DNA of 64,000 bases from Lewinella sp041392765 (GCA_041392765.1 JAWKLL010000008.1:62001-126000); one strand, 5' to 3'; shown: positions 10,041 through 20,427, counted from the first letter of the stretch. Notes: generated from the letters alone by a model not told the origin. Numbers and translations are program-made.

Positions 10041-11878
10041 TTATTCTACAGTTACCGATTTTGCCAAATTCCTTGGTTGATCTACATTGCATCCTCTCAT
10101 TAATGCAATATGGTAGGAAAGTAACTGGAGCGGAATTACTGACAACAAAGGTGTAAAAGGTTCTTCCGTGTCAGGGATTTCAATAACGTGATCCGCCATA
10201 TCTCTGATGGTGGTATCGCCTTCACTGACGATGGCAATGACCAGCCCTTTGCGAGCCTTTACCTCTTGGATGTTGCTGACGATTTTGTCATACGCACTAC
10301 GGTTGGTTGTAATAACCACTACAGGCATATTTTCATCAATCAGCGCAATGGGGCCATGCTTCATTTCTGCTGCGGGGTAACCCTCTGCGTGGATATAGGA
10401 AATTTCTTTGAGCTTCAGTGCGCCTTCTAAGGCAACGGGGAAGTTGTAACCCCGCCCTAAGTAAAGCGCATTCGCATGATCTTTTATCTCCCCCGCAATG
10501 TAACGGATTTGCTCGTCTTTTTTAAGCACTTCGCGTATTTTATCGGGAATATTCGCCAATTCCCTCACCAACTGCCGGAAATACGAGTTGGATATCGTTC
10601 CTTTTTTCTGCGCTAAGCTGAGTGCCATCATAGAGAGCAATGTCACTTGCCCTGTGAATGCTTTGGTAGAAGCCACGCCTATTTCTGGTCCTGCGTGGAT
10701 GTAAGAACCTGCATGGGTAATACGAGCAATAGAGGAGCCTACCGTATTTACAACCCCAAAGAGCATAGCTCCTTTGGTTTTGGCCATTTCTAAAGCGGCT
10801 AATGTATCTGCTGTTTCACCGGATTGTGAAATGGCAATCACTACATCTTTTTCGGTAATAATGGGGTTGCGGTAGCGCAACTCCGAGGCATATTCTACCT
10901 CCACAGGAATACGTGCTAAATCTTCAAAAAGGTATTCGGCAATGAGGCCAGCGTGCCAAGAAGTACCACAAGCAGCGATAATGAAGCGATTGGCAGATAA
11001 AGCCCGGTTGGCAAATTCTTCTAAACCACCCAACTTCACCCATCCTTCCTCCGCATTGAGGCGGCCACGCATACAATCGGCTACTGTTTGGGGTTGCTCG
11101 TGTATTTCCTTGAGCATGAAATAGTCGAAGCCACCTTTTTCTAATGCCTCGATTTGCATATCCAACTCGTGCACAAAAGGCGTTTGTTCTTCGTTGCCAA
11201 TAGACTTCAACTGTAGCCCGTCTTGCCGAGAAATAACAGCGATTTGTTCATCATCCAAATAAACCACTCGCTTAGTATATTCTACGATGGGGGTAGCATC
11301 TGAAGCTAAAAAAAACTCGTTTTTCCCCAAGCCTACCACTAAGGGGCTGGCTTTTCGGGCAGCTACTATTTTATCGGGGTCTTCCTTGTCCATTACTACG
11401 ATAGCATAAGCACCCACTACGCGGGTAAGTGCTACACGAACGGCTTCTTCAAGCGGTAGTCCATCTTTTTCCTGAATGGCCTCTATCAGGTGAACAAGTA
11501 CCTCTGTATCGGTTTCGCTTTCAAACTGGTGGCCTTCTTTTGAAGAGCCGCTTTCAGTATCGCGTAATTCTCAATGATACCGTTGTGTACGAGGACTAAA
11601 CGACTGTTGCCTGAACGGTGAGGGTGCGCGTTGATGTGGTCGGGAACTCCGTGAGTAGCCCAGCGGGTGTGCCCAATGCCAATTTGCCCGGATGTGTCGT
11701 GTCCGCTGGCATAGTCCAACAAGTCCTGCACTTTACCTTTGCGTTTGTAAACGTGAAGATCTCCGTTGAGGATGGCGACACCAGCACTGTCATATCCGCG
11801 ATATTCAAGACGTTGAAGTCCTTTGATTAAAATGGGATAAGCTTCGCGAGACCCCAGATAAGCTACAATTCCACACAT
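10041..11878 (-). CDS. glmS: Glutamine--fructose-6-phosphate aminotransferase (one frame change)
   Basis: About 612 residues, the usual GlmS length. It makes glucosamine-6-phosphate for the cell wall and lipopolysaccharide. The N-terminal glutaminase begins MCGIVAYLGS (Cys2 is the nucleophile) and has LEYRGYDSAGVA and GHTRWATHGVP. Two SIS sugar-isomerase domains follow (ACGTSWHAGL, ISQSGETADT, ALKLKEISYIHAEGYPAAEM), ending NLAKSVTVE. A frame change near 11536 splits off the first 120 residues. The correct frame reads KKGHQFESETDTEVLVHLIE. It is probably an indel error. Precursor supply links it functionally to murA next door. Confidence 0.95.
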
Positions 11879-11931
11879 CTTTTATAGTATTTTGCCTGTT
11901 AATGGGTTTATTGGCAACCCTAATTACTTTA

Positions 11932-11974
11932 GCACAAAATTCGCAATTGCAAACGGCAAAAGCGAATTTTGTAG
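11932..11974. terminator. Hairpin downstream of the DUF4270 gene
   Basis: CACAAAATTCGC and GCGAATTTTGT pair around a 17-nt loop in the gap between the DUF4270 stop and the glmS start. No strong U-run follows on the minus strand, so termination is uncertain. Confidence 0.45.
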
Positions 11975-12005
11975 TATTTATTCGTCGAAAGATGACCAAT
12001 TCATA

Positions 12006-13391
12006 TCAGAAGTCCGTGAAATTCACATTCAGTACTGGTGGTCTGTCCGTGGCACCATAGCCTTTGAGGATGACCCGCTGGGCATTTCCAGCACGAGGAA
12101 AGGGTACTAAATAGATGACTGGATCAACTTTGCCATCAATGACATCTTGTAAGTGTAAAGAGAGGTTTATCTTGTAAACATAAGAACCATCTTCTTGTAC
12201 CCTGGGTTGACCGCCAAAATAGAAATTGAGTGCGGTCGAAATAGAAACATCCTGTATCGTTACCAATTGCCCCTCGTCATTTTTATACATGGCAATGATT
12301 TGTGCCAAGGGAGGAAAATAAGAAAGGTCTTCTTCTGGTAATGCTGCTACGTGGAGTTCCAGTTCCGCTTTATTGACAACACGACCAGCGTAATCGGCTA
12401 AACCAGGAATAGTAATGGCTGTTTGTAGCCCTTCCATACCTTGGATGAACAAAAGACTGTCCTTCATTCCTTCCATCGCCAAAATTCACCGGCTAAAGAT
12501 CCGGTGTAATCGTGGTGGTAACGACTTACACGCCTTCCTACAAAACCGAGCGGAAGGTTGTAGAAAAAGGTGTCGTTTTGGCTTCTATAATAAAAGTAAA
12601 GACCAGGCAAGGTGCTATTCAACGGTAGCCCCAGCATGCCTCCTGTCTCCCCTGTGGGTTGTATGTAAAGCCCTCTGAAAAATTCCAGCAGCGTACTGTC
12701 TGATCGATAAACAGCGGTATCTTGCTGAAGGAAGCGTTCCCCGAAAGCGGGATCCAAAGGAATGCGGATATGCGGGGTTTTGATTCGGATGCTGTCTAGG
12801 GAGAAAGGATCTTCGTATTCCACCACCAATGCCGTATCTTTGAAGTTGGGCGTAAAGGATGTAGATGCCAGGGGGAACGGGGTTTACATCAAAATCCAAA
12901 TTGGAATAGAACTCTAATGCGCCGTTTTCATTCGCATCCACCAAAATAGGTTCGGTGAGTTCAAATACATCAATGCCAAAGCTGCCGTCGATCCTACCAT
13001 AATATCCGGTGGAGTCCAAAGGCAACACGAGGATGATAGAATCTAAGATAAGACCTTGGCGGGTAAAAAATTCAATATTGGAACCTACCACATCGCGCCA
13101 CAACAAAGGCTCCATATAAAAACCAGTGGAGGTAGTACCGAAAAGAGGATCAACCATACGTCCAAATAAAAAATTAAGGACGGCTCCTCCGGTAGAACTA
13201 GGGTAGTAAGCTCTGACCGAGTCTCCCTTAATAGTGTGTGCCTGGAGGGTGAAAGTATCGGTAAACCCGACGTTGGCTTGATCTTCTGCCAATAATTCGG
13301 CACCTACTTCCAGGGGGTCAGCGCAGTTGGTTATCCAAAGTGACAACCCAATAACCAAAGCCAGCATACTGGCTAACGGATTCATTTTCAT
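12006..13391 (-). CDS. DUF4270 family lipoprotein (frameshifted)
   Basis: About 461 residues in three pieces. The N-terminus (MKMNPLASMLALVIGLSLW) is a lipoprotein signal ending ITNC, then ADPLEVGAELL, a typical DUF4270 opening. Later segments FTDTFTLQAHTIKGDS, IEFFTRQGLILDSIILVLPL and HIRIPLDPAFGERFLQQD fit the family, which is exported and of unknown role in Bacteroidota. Frame changes occur near 12855, in a G5 homopolymer, and near 12470. The gene order starch synthase, then DUF4270, facing panC is one I have seen in this phylum (recollection, not searched). Confidence 0.8.
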
Positions 13392-13495
13392 ACAAATATT
13401 ACATTGCATTTATCCCAATAGGGCATTGCATACAGGGATTAGCCCATCTACATCGCCGAAATGGGAAACATTGGAAACAGAAAGGTAATTCGATA

Positions 13496-14314
13496 TTAAC
13501 CTTCTACGTCCTCTGTCAAAAGTGATTGATAGAAATCAATAACGCTGGGCAAGTTGTCATCTGCGCAAGACAATACTGGTTTGTCATAATTCGCCAGTAA
13601 TTCCTCTACGGCAGCGGGCAGCACTTCTTCGCCTCTGATTACCGCATCTGCATACTGCATGACACCTGCTTCCAAGGTAACACCCGTACCGTTTTGGTAG
13701 GCGTGTAAGTCGCCTTCCGTTAGGTTATTGATAGAAGCCTTAGCGGCAAAGCTATCGTTGAAGAACTGGCCATAATCCTCTGATTGATAGACAGAATACA
13801 CGATTTTTGCTTGTTCAAACAACGGCTCGTTTTTGTAAGCCGTATGCAAGTAAAGAGGTATCATGCTCGTCATCCAGCCATGGCAGTGAATGATGTCGGG
13901 TGCCCAGCCAAATTTTTTCACCGTTTCTAACGCGCCTTTGCAGAAAAAGACCATCCGGTCGGCATTATCATCGAAAACTTGCCCGTCGTCGTCCTTGAAA
14001 ACGTGCTTGCGCTTGAAAAAGTCCTCATTATCCAAGAAATAAACCTGCATCCTAGCTTCCGACAAGGACGCAACCTTGATGATAAGTGGGTAATCGTCAT
14101 CATCGACAATGATGTTCATGCCCGAAAGGCGAACCACCTCATGCAATCGGTGACGACGTTCGTTGATAGTGCCAAAACGCGGCATCAGCACGCGTATCTC
14201 CATGTCGTTTTCCTGCACGTATGGTGCCATTTTACGGACAGCCGCAGAAATATGCGAAAAATCCGTGTATGGATCCATCTCCTGAGTCACTATCAGCACC
14301 TTCTTTTTGCTCAT
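13496..14314 (-). CDS. Short glycogen/starch synthase-like glycosyltransferase
   Basis: 272 residues, intact. It resembles the N-terminal catalytic lobe of GT5 glycogen synthases: KKVLIVTQEMDPYTDFSHIS (in GlgA the equivalent loop binds ADP-glucose), then RVLMPRFGTINERRHRLHEV and APDIIHCHGWMTSMIPLYL. The second Rossmann lobe with the E-x7-E motif is absent, so it is about half the length of GlgA. Such short forms are annotated as glycogen/starch synthase in Bacteroidota. Whether they are active enzymes is uncertain. It is divergent from panC across about 180 bp. Confidence 0.75.
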   Translation of the reverse strand: MSKKKVLIVTQEMDPYTDFSHISAAVRKMAPYVQENDMEIRVLMPRFGTINERRHRLHEVVRLSGMNIIVDDDDYPLIIKVASLSEARMQVYFLDNEDFFKRKHVFKDDDGQVFDDNADRMVFFCKGALETVKKFGWAPDIIHCHGWMTSMIPLYLHTAYKNEPLFEQAKIVYSVYQSEDYGQFFNDSFAAKASINNLTEGDLHAYQNGTGVTLEAGVMQYADAVIRGEEVLPAAVEELLANYDKPVLSCADDNLPSVIDFYQSLLTEDVEG

Positions 14315-14456
14315 ACGCCTACTATACTCTATGTCAAAAAATGAGTGGTTGTATTAAAAATTTCACTACTAACAGGTGAAAATTCTCAATTAAGCTGCAA
14401 AGATAGTAAAAATCAGGCATTTGTGTCGTAAAACAGGCTGGTTTCTGAAAAACGGC

Positions 14457-14464
14457 TATATTTG
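14457..14464 (+). promoter_or_regulatory. Probable -7 element of panC
   Basis: TATATTTG fits the Bacteroidota TAnnTTTG -7 element and lies 32 bp before the panC start. No convincing TTTG -33 element lies at the usual spacing. Confidence 0.5.
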
Positions 14465-14496
14465 CCTCCCGCTTTCGGGAAGAAAAAATAAGGCTT

Positions 14497-15354
14497 ATGT
14501 ATGTGTTCAGGCGAGTTGCCGATCTTCAGGCTTTTTTACAGGCCGAACGAGTGAACAACCGAGAAGTAGGTTTCGTGCCTACTATGGGGGCGTTACATGC
14601 GGGCCATTTGAAGTTGATTCGGCAGTCATTGGCTGAAAACCAGATCACAGTGGCCAGTATTTTTGTCAATCCTACTCAGTTCAACGACCCCTCCGATTTA
14701 GAGAAATACCCCCGAACACCTGGTAAAGACCTAGAAAAGCTATCGTTGGTTGGCTGTCAGGTTGTTTTTTTACCTACTGTGTCCGAAATTTACCCAACCG
14801 AAACGGCATCAGTGCCAGATATTGCCTTGGGTCATCTGGCTACCACCATGGAAGGCGCTCATCGCCCGGGGCATTTCGACGGAGTGGCGCAGGTAGTAAA
14901 GCGATTGCTGGAAATTGTGACACCTTCGCGGCTATATATGGGGCAAAAGGATTACCAGCAACAATTGATTGTTCGGCATTTAGTGCAATGGATGCAGATT
15001 CCGACGCGCGTAGTTACCGTCACCACAGAGCGAGAAGAAGATGGATTAGCCATGAGTTCCCGCAACGTTTTGATGACACCACAGCTACGCGAACGAGCCG
15101 CTCTACTTTATGAAACACTGACAATAGCGAAAGAGCAACTACTAGCTGGCACTCCCATCGAAGTAATTGAAACTGCTGCTTTGGCGCGCTTACAGCAGCC
15201 TGATTTCACACCCGAATATTTTAGTATCGTGGACGGCGTGACCCTTTTGCCTGTTCAGGCTGAAGCATTGCCAGCATTGGTGGTAGCTTGTACGGCTGTA
15301 AAGGTGGGTAAGGTTCGCTTAATTGACAACCTGATACTGAAAGGGCGATTGTAA
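14497..15354 (+). CDS. panC: Pantoate--beta-alanine ligase
   Basis: 285 residues, intact. It joins pantoate and beta-alanine using ATP to make pantothenate, the coenzyme A precursor. The signature motifs FVPTMGALHAGHL (ATP-binding HxGH type), IFVNPTQFND, LYMGQKDYQQ and GLAMSSRNV are present in order. It starts at MYVFRRVADL. panD follows 147 bp downstream on the same strand. Confidence 0.95.
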   Translation: MYVFRRVADLQAFLQAERVNNREVGFVPTMGALHAGHLKLIRQSLAENQITVASIFVNPTQFNDPSDLEKYPRTPGKDLEKLSLVGCQVVFLPTVSEIYPTETASVPDIALGHLATTMEGAHRPGHFDGVAQVVKRLLEIVTPSRLYMGQKDYQQQLIVRHLVQWMQIPTRVVTVTTEREEDGLAMSSRNVLMTPQLRERAALLYETLTIAKEQLLAGTPIEVIETAALARLQQPDFTPEYFSIVDGVTLLPVQAEALPALVVACTAVKVGKVRLIDNLILKGRL

Positions 15355-15501
15355 CTTTACGGCTAAAGCTACGTCTTTATGTAGTAGGAGGGTTTAAAAC
15401 TTTCCTAATATAATTTTGTTTTACCAACCAGAGCTTCTCGTATTTAAAATGATTAGCTCGTTTATTTCCCTGATAATAAAATCTTATACGCCCACATTGC
15501 C

Positions 15502-15846
15502 ATGTTGATCCAACGATTCAAATCCAAGATACACCGGGCCGTTGTGACGGAAGCCAACCTGAACTACGTAGGTAGCATCACCATAGATGAAGACCTGCTG
15601 GATGCCGCCAACCTCATCGAAGGCGAAAAGGTGCAAATCGTCAATAATAACAACGGCGAGCGTTTTGAAACCTATGTCATCAAGGGTGAAAGAGGGTCTG
15701 GTATGATTTGCCTGAACGGTGCGGCCGCTCGTAGGGTGCAGGTAGGGGATGTTGTCATCATTATCGCCTACGGGTGGATGACACAGGAAGAAGCCCGTCA
15801 ATACCAGCCACATATCGTCTTTCCCCGTGAAGGGAATCTGCTATAA
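15502..15846 (+). CDS. panD: Aspartate 1-decarboxylase
   Basis: 114 residues, intact. It makes beta-alanine for panC from aspartate. The self-processing site is visible as NYVGSITIDEDLLD: cleavage between Gly24 and Ser25 would give the pyruvoyl cofactor (family knowledge). IKGERGSGMICLNGAAAR and GDVVIIIAYGWM are typical. The start is the ATG at 15502 with MLIQRFKSKIHRA. Confidence 0.95.
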   Translation: MLIQRFKSKIHRAVVTEANLNYVGSITIDEDLLDAANLIEGEKVQIVNNNNGERFETYVIKGERGSGMICLNGAAARRVQVGDVVIIIAYGWMTQEEARQYQPHIVFPREGNLL

Positions 15847-15949
15847 ACTTAATAGGGCTGATGGTTGGGGAACAGCGCACCTTATCATTTATCCCTAACT
15901 ACTCTGGAAATTTCTCCGTTTCTTTGCGGCTGATTTCAAGCCTTTGTAA

Positions 15950-17531
15950 ATGAGTAACTTTTTGCAGGAACTGTCCAAACGTCGGACTTTTGGCATCGTC
16001 GCGCACCCGGATGCGGGTAAAACTACCCTTACGGAAAAACTGCTGCTCTTTGGTGGTGCCATTCAAGTGGCCGGTGCCGTCAAAAGCAATAAAATCAAAA
16101 AAAGCACTACCTCCGACTTTATGGAGATCGAGCGTCAGCGAGGTATCTCCGTAGCTACTTCTGTTATGGCGTTTGAGTACAACGACCTCCAAATCAACAT
16201 ACTCGACACCCCCGGCCACAAGGATTTTGCTGAAGACACCTACCGCACGCTCACAGCAGTGGATTCCGTTATTGTTGTTATAGACGTGGCCAAAGGGGTA
16301 GAGGAACAGACCGAAAAATTGGTGGAGGTGTGCCGGATGCGCAATACCCCTGTGATTGTTTTCATCAACAAGATGGATCGCCCCGGCAAAGAGGGATTCG
16401 ATCTGATTGATGAGGTGGAAAAAATGCTGCACCTACGAGCCAGGCCTCTTAGTTGGCCAATTGGCATGGGCGACCGTTTCCAAGGGTTTACAACCTTTTG
16501 AGCAACGCTTGGTACTTTTAGACCCGATAATAAACAAGGCCGCCCCGAAGAAACCATTGAATTCGACGATCTTGATGACCCTGAATTGGATCGTTTTGTA
16601 GGTAGCGAGGCAGCGGAGGAGTTGCGTGCCGAAGTGGGGATGATTGAGGAAGTTTACCCGCCTTTTGATAAACAAGCCTATTTGGAGGGCAATCTCAGTC
16701 CGGTGTTTTTTGGTTCAGCCGTCAATAACTTTGGCGTAAAGGAACTTTTGGATTGTTTTGTGGCCATAGCCCCTACACCACTACCCCGCCTGACGGAGGA
16801 ACGATTGGTGAAACCCGATGAAGCACAATTCAGTGGGTTTGTTTTCAAAATCCATGCGAATATGGATCCCAAACACCGCGACCGTATCGCATTCCTAAGG
16901 GTGTGTTCTGGTACTTTTCAGCGCAATACCAATTACTTACACGTACGTCAAGGGAAGCAAATGAAATTTAGCAACCCTACGAGTTTCATGGCATCCAAAA
17001 AAACGGTGGTGGACGATGCTTACCCCGGAGATGTAGTAGGTTTGTACGATTCTGGCAACTTCATGATAGGCGATACCCTTACCGAAGGGGAGCAACTACA
17101 CTTCAAAGGTATTCCACGATTCAGCCCCGAGCAGTTTCGCGTGGTTCTCAATGCGGATCCCCTTAAATCCAAGCAACTGAATAAGGGGTTAGACGAATTG
17201 ATGGATGAAGGCGTGGCACAATTGTTTATCCGAGACTATGACCAAGCCAAAATCATTGGTACCGTAGGTGCCTTCAGTTTGATGTTATACAATACCGTTT
17301 GGAACACGAATACGGTGCCAAATGCCGCTATGAACCCCTGAATTTGCATAAAGCCTGTTGGGTGAGCAGCGACAACCCCGCTGCCATGCAGGAGTTTTGC
17401 AGCGGCGCAAGCGCGATTTAGGGAAAGACAAAAAAGGGGTCGTGGTCTATTTGGCTGAAAGTGCATGGAGCTTGAAAATGGCTCAAGAAAACCACCCAGA
17501 CATACAATTCCATTTTTTGAGCGAAGGTTAA
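15950..17531 (+). CDS. prfC: Peptide chain release factor 3 (frameshifted)
   Basis: About 527 residues, the expected RF3 length. It is a GTPase that recycles class I release factors. The G domain shows AHPDAGKTTLTEKLL (P-loop), QRGISVATSVM (switch I), ILDTPGHKDF (G3) and FINKMDRP (G4). RF3-specific regions SWPIGMG, FKIHANMDPKHRDR and FSPEQFRVVLNADPLKSKQL follow. Frame changes occur near 16490, 17335 and 17395; correcting them gives an end of NHPDIQFHFLSEG. The stop is TAA at 17529-17531. Indel error is likely. Confidence 0.9.
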
Positions 17532-17565
17532 TACACCATTCCTATCTTTAATCTTTATTGGAACT

Positions 17566-17786
17566 TATATAGCCAATATCTAAAATTCTTTCAACTGGCC
17601 ATCGGCCATCAGCAAAGCCGAGGCGCAGCAAGTTGAGACCCAGATAAGCCAACACCATTAGCAGCAACCGGACGGTACTTTCGCTTCGCGTTACATTGTG
17701 GTCGGCCCTGGGGAGTACAAAATTTCGCTTTTCGTCTGCTGCTAGGCACTCCCTTTTACTCAAGCAAGGAAATTTAGACATACACT
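17566..17786. repeat. Degenerate family C MITE-like element, copy C3
   Basis: The right end CAAGGAAATTTAGACATACA matches the family C terminus with one change. The left end is eroded (CCAATATCTAAAATTC). The interior is GC-richer than the surroundings. Together with AT-rich DNA to 18130 it fills the prfC-dnaA gap, where I see no gene. Confidence 0.5.
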
Positions 17787-18132
17787 TATCAATGAGTTAT
17801 ACATGATTGAAAAAAAATTATCAAAAAGTTTTGCCCAGCCCTTTTTTGATTCCCAAAAATAGTGCAATTTTGTAGCCCCGCTTTAAAAGGGGAACAACTC
17901 ACGATACCAATCTTACAACACGCAACATTTCTACCTGCACACCCAATGCTTGGTTGTTTCGTGTGAAACTTACTGATATTTTTTTTGGCAGGAGTAAGTA
18001 CTTTCATTATTCCGGCAGTTGGTGATCTCTTTCATGGATGCCTCGTCAGCGTTTGTGTGGTCATTTTTTGCCTACTAATGATTGTGATACCCTTTTTCAG
18101 TAACTGATAGATCGCCTCAGGGGCTATTAACT

Positions 18133-19590
18133 ATGGGGATTATGCAAATGGATTACTCATCTGTATGGGATAACTGTCTGTCCACCATCCGACAGCATGT
18201 AAACAAGCAAAGCTTCAAGACGTGGTTCGAACCCATACGTCCGGTAAACTTGCAAAATACATCGCTGACGATTCAGGTGCCCAACCGCTTCTTTTACGAG
18301 TGGTTGGAGGAGCATTACGTGGGTCTATTGAAAATGACGATTCGCAAGGAGTTGGGAGACAATGCTCAGTTATTGTACCAGATTGTCAACGGTAGTGCTT
18401 CTATTAAAGAAGTGCCTGTAACCCCAGAAGCCAGTATTGCCAGCAATCCTACAAGGAGTGAAAGTGAAAGAGGGTTAGTTCCTGGCCAAGTAGATACCGG
18501 CCATATCAAAAATCCATTTATTATCCCGGGGATCAAAAAGCCAACCATCGATCCCCAGTTGAATGAAAAATACACCTTCCAAACTTTTATCGAAGGCGAC
18601 TGTAATCAGTTAGCCCGTTCAGCAGGACTTGCTATTGCGGACAGACCGGGTAAAAACGCCTTTAATCCACTCATTATATACGGTGATGTAGGGTTGGGTA
18701 AAACTCACTTGGCGCAAGCCATCGGCCATAAAGTGTTGGAGCTTTACCCTTCTAAGACGGTGCTTTATGTCGCTACTGATAAGTTTACACAACAAATTAT
18801 TCAGTCGATCAAGAACAATGCCTCCAATGACTTGATTAATTTCTATCAGTTTGTGGACGTACTGATTGTAGATGACATCCAGTTCTTGGCTAACAAGCAA
18901 AAAACGCAGGAGATATTTTTCAATATCTTCAACCAGTTACACCAGAATGGCAAGCAGATTGTCCTCACTTCCGACCGCCCTCCCAAGGATATGGAGGGTA
19001 TAGAAGAGCGGTTGATCTCTCGCTTTAAGTGGGGTCTTACAGCGGACTTGCAGGCGCCCGACTTGGAAACGCGTATGGCGATCCTCTTATCCAAGTCAAA
19101 TAATGAAGGGGTAGATATTCCACAAAGTGTGACGGAATTTATCTGCTATCACATTAAAAGCAATATCCGGGAATTGGAGGGAGCATTGGTGTCTCTCATC
19201 GCACGTTCATCCCTCAATCAGCGGGAAATTGATGTGGCATTAGCAAAAGAAGTAATCAAGAGTTTTGTTAGCGAAATTAGCCGAGAAATCACCGTTGAAT
19301 ACATACAAGAATTGGTAGCCGATCACTTCGAGTTGCCTGTTGAAGTGCTACAAGGCAGTACCCGCAAGCGTCAAGTGGTAATCGCTCGTCAGCTATCCAT
19401 GTATTTAGCAAAGCAATTGACCGACCAATCATTAAAAACGATTGGTGACAACTTCGGTGGACGAGATCATAGTACCGTTATCTATTCCTGTAAAACCGTA
19501 CAGGATTTGATGGAAACCGATGCTATTTTCAAGGACACCGTAGCAGAACTAGAGCGTAAAATAAAGCTTAGCCTTAGTAATAATGCTTAG
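18133..19590 (+). CDS. dnaA: Chromosomal replication initiator protein
   Basis: 485 residues, intact. Domain I is at the N-terminus (SVWDNCLSTIRQHVNKQSF, W..F.P). The AAA+ domain has Walker A GDVGLGKTH, Walker B VLIVDDIQFL, and the arginine-finger region EERLISRFKWGL. Domain IV carries the DnaA-box-binding signature GGRDHSTVIYSCKTV. The start could also be M6 (18148, MDYSSVWD), which better matches the family. The stop codon TAG abuts a family A element directly. No DnaA boxes of the TTATCCACA type were seen on either side. Confidence 0.95.
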   Translation: MGIMQMDYSSVWDNCLSTIRQHVNKQSFKTWFEPIRPVNLQNTSLTIQVPNRFFYEWLEEHYVGLLKMTIRKELGDNAQLLYQIVNGSASIKEVPVTPEASIASNPTRSESERGLVPGQVDTGHIKNPFIIPGIKKPTIDPQLNEKYTFQTFIEGDCNQLARSAGLAIADRPGKNAFNPLIIYGDVGLGKTHLAQAIGHKVLELYPSKTVLYVATDKFTQQIIQSIKNNASNDLINFYQFVDVLIVDDIQFLANKQKTQEIFFNIFNQLHQNGKQIVLTSDRPPKDMEGIEERLISRFKWGLTADLQAPDLETRMAILLSKSNNEGVDIPQSVTEFICYHIKSNIRELEGALVSLIARSSLNQREIDVALAKEVIKSFVSEISREITVEYIQELVADHFELPVEVLQGSTRKRQVVIARQLSMYLAKQLTDQSLKTIGDNFGGRDHSTVIYSCKTVQDLMETDAIFKDTVAELERKIKLSLSNNA

Positions 19591-19591
19591 C

Positions 19592-19864
19592 AATTTGACG
19601 GAAATAACTGATCCCATTTTTCCTGAAGGCTTGCCTTTATGCACACGCTTTGTGCAAGTATTCCTACGCTTAGGGACGGGATAAAAATAAACTGTTCAAT
19701 TTTTGATTCGGAAAAATTTTCTAAATAATTTCTCCGATAGCTATCGGGAGAAATTATGTGAAAATATTTGCGAATCGCCTAAAAAATTGAACAGTTTATT
19801 TCCGTCAAATTGCTTAGTGCATAAAGCCAAGCCAAAAATGGGATCACTTATTTTTTCCCGTCCC
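19592..19864. repeat. Family A element interrupted by another family A element (copy A3, outer)
   Basis: The outer left half is AATTTGACGGAAATAACTG through CTACGCTTAG. The outer right half resumes at TGCATAAAGCCAAGCC and ends TTTTTTCCCGTCC. Removing 19674-19817 restores the uninterrupted sequence seen in the other copies. It begins one base after the dnaA stop codon. Confidence 0.9.
19674..19811. repeat. Nested family A element with GATTCGG-type interior
   Basis: It sits inside the loop of the outer element in reverse orientation, with ends GGACGGG and TTTCCGTCAAATT. The 6-bp sequence GCTTAG occurs on both sides (19668-19673 and 19812-19817), as expected for a target duplication. The interior has GATTCGG...CGAATCGCC arms and, at its centre, the palindrome CCGATAGCTATCGG. 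Confidence 0.9.
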
Positions 19865-19963
19865 TCAGTTAGGAACTATGTCAACGTAATGGGTGTTTAG
19901 ACACGGTAAATCCTCGGCCAAAGAGTTTTTTTGAGGCGGTGCAAGAATATTTTTAAAAAATAA

Positions 19964-19993
19964 TTTGCAAATATGTAATTGTTTTTACCTTTG
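19964..19993 (+). promoter_or_regulatory. Bacteroidota-type promoter for the tRNA pair
   Basis: TTTG at 19964-19967, an 18-bp spacer, then TACCTTTG at 19986-19993. This is a near-perfect match to the phylum's primary-sigma consensus, about 125 bp upstream of tRNA-Ser. Confidence 0.75.
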
Positions 19994-20117
19994 CAGTCGC
20001 TCAAAAAGGACATATAGTTTTGGGTGATTAGAGAGGGGCAGGTATGCGAAAAACGACTACCTTAACCCATCGGAACAAGACCGATGTACTCTAAAAGAGT
20101 ATTGAATAATAAGGATT

Positions 20118-20206
20118 GGTGAAGTGGGTGAGTGGCTGAAACCACCGGTTTGCTAAACCGACGTACTCTGAAAGGGGTACCGCGGGTTCGAATCCCGCCT
20201 TCACCG
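20118..20206 (+). tRNA. tRNA-Ser(GCT)
   Basis: 89 nt. The acceptor stem GGTGAAG / CTTCACC, a D-arm, anticodon loop TTTGCTAAA inside the CGGTTTGCTAAACCG stem-loop, a long class II variable arm (ACTCTGAAAGGGGT) and T-arm GCGGGTTCGAATCCCGC are all visible. The anticodon GCT reads AGC/AGT serine codons. A full 3' CCA is not encoded. Confidence 0.95.
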
Positions 20207-20219
20207 CATATAAAAGCTA

Positions 20220-20294
20220 CGGGGTGTAGCGCAGTCCGGTTAGCGCACCTGCTTTGGGAGCAGGGGGCCGCAGGTTCGAATCCTGCCACCCCGA
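20220..20294 (+). tRNA. tRNA-Pro(TGG)
   Basis: 75 nt. The acceptor stem is CGGGGTG / CACCCCG with discriminator A. The anticodon stem-loop CCTGCTTTGGGAGCAGG gives anticodon TGG, and the T-arm is GCAGGTTCGAATCCTGC. It lies 13 nt after tRNA-Ser and is probably co-transcribed with it. CCA is not encoded. Confidence 0.95.
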
Positions 20295-20300
20295 CTATAC

Positions 20301-20340
20301 AAAAGCGTAATTAATTGCCTGTCAATTGATTGCGCTTTTT
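20301..20340 (+). terminator. Terminator of the tRNA operon
   Basis: AAAAGCGTAATTAATTG and CAATTGATTGCGCTTTTT pair around a 4-5-nt loop with a trailing T-tract. Confidence 0.85.
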
Positions 20341-20368
20341 CATTTACACTATTGTCGATTGGTATGGG

Positions 20369-20417
20369 AAAATAGATTCAGTATTTGTAAAAGATAATGC
20401 TGAATCTATTTTTTTCT
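20369..20417. terminator. Hairpin terminator downstream of gcvT
   Basis: AAAATAGATTCAGTATT pairs with AATGCTGAATCTATTTTTTT. It is oriented to end gcvT transcription on the minus strand. The AATAGATTCAGTATT arm recurs at about 33507-33524 after a GACGGAAAATAAATA sequence, so this hairpin may derive from a family A-like element. Confidence 0.7.
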
Positions 20418-20427
20418 TATCCCTAAC

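Noticed and set aside
17789..18007. 72-residue minus-strand ORF upstream of dnaA
   Set aside because: No protein-like features; composition and position suggest a chance ORF in the intergenic region.
19900..20117. oriC next to dnaA
   Set aside because: AT-rich but without DnaA boxes; the only clear signal is the tRNA promoter.
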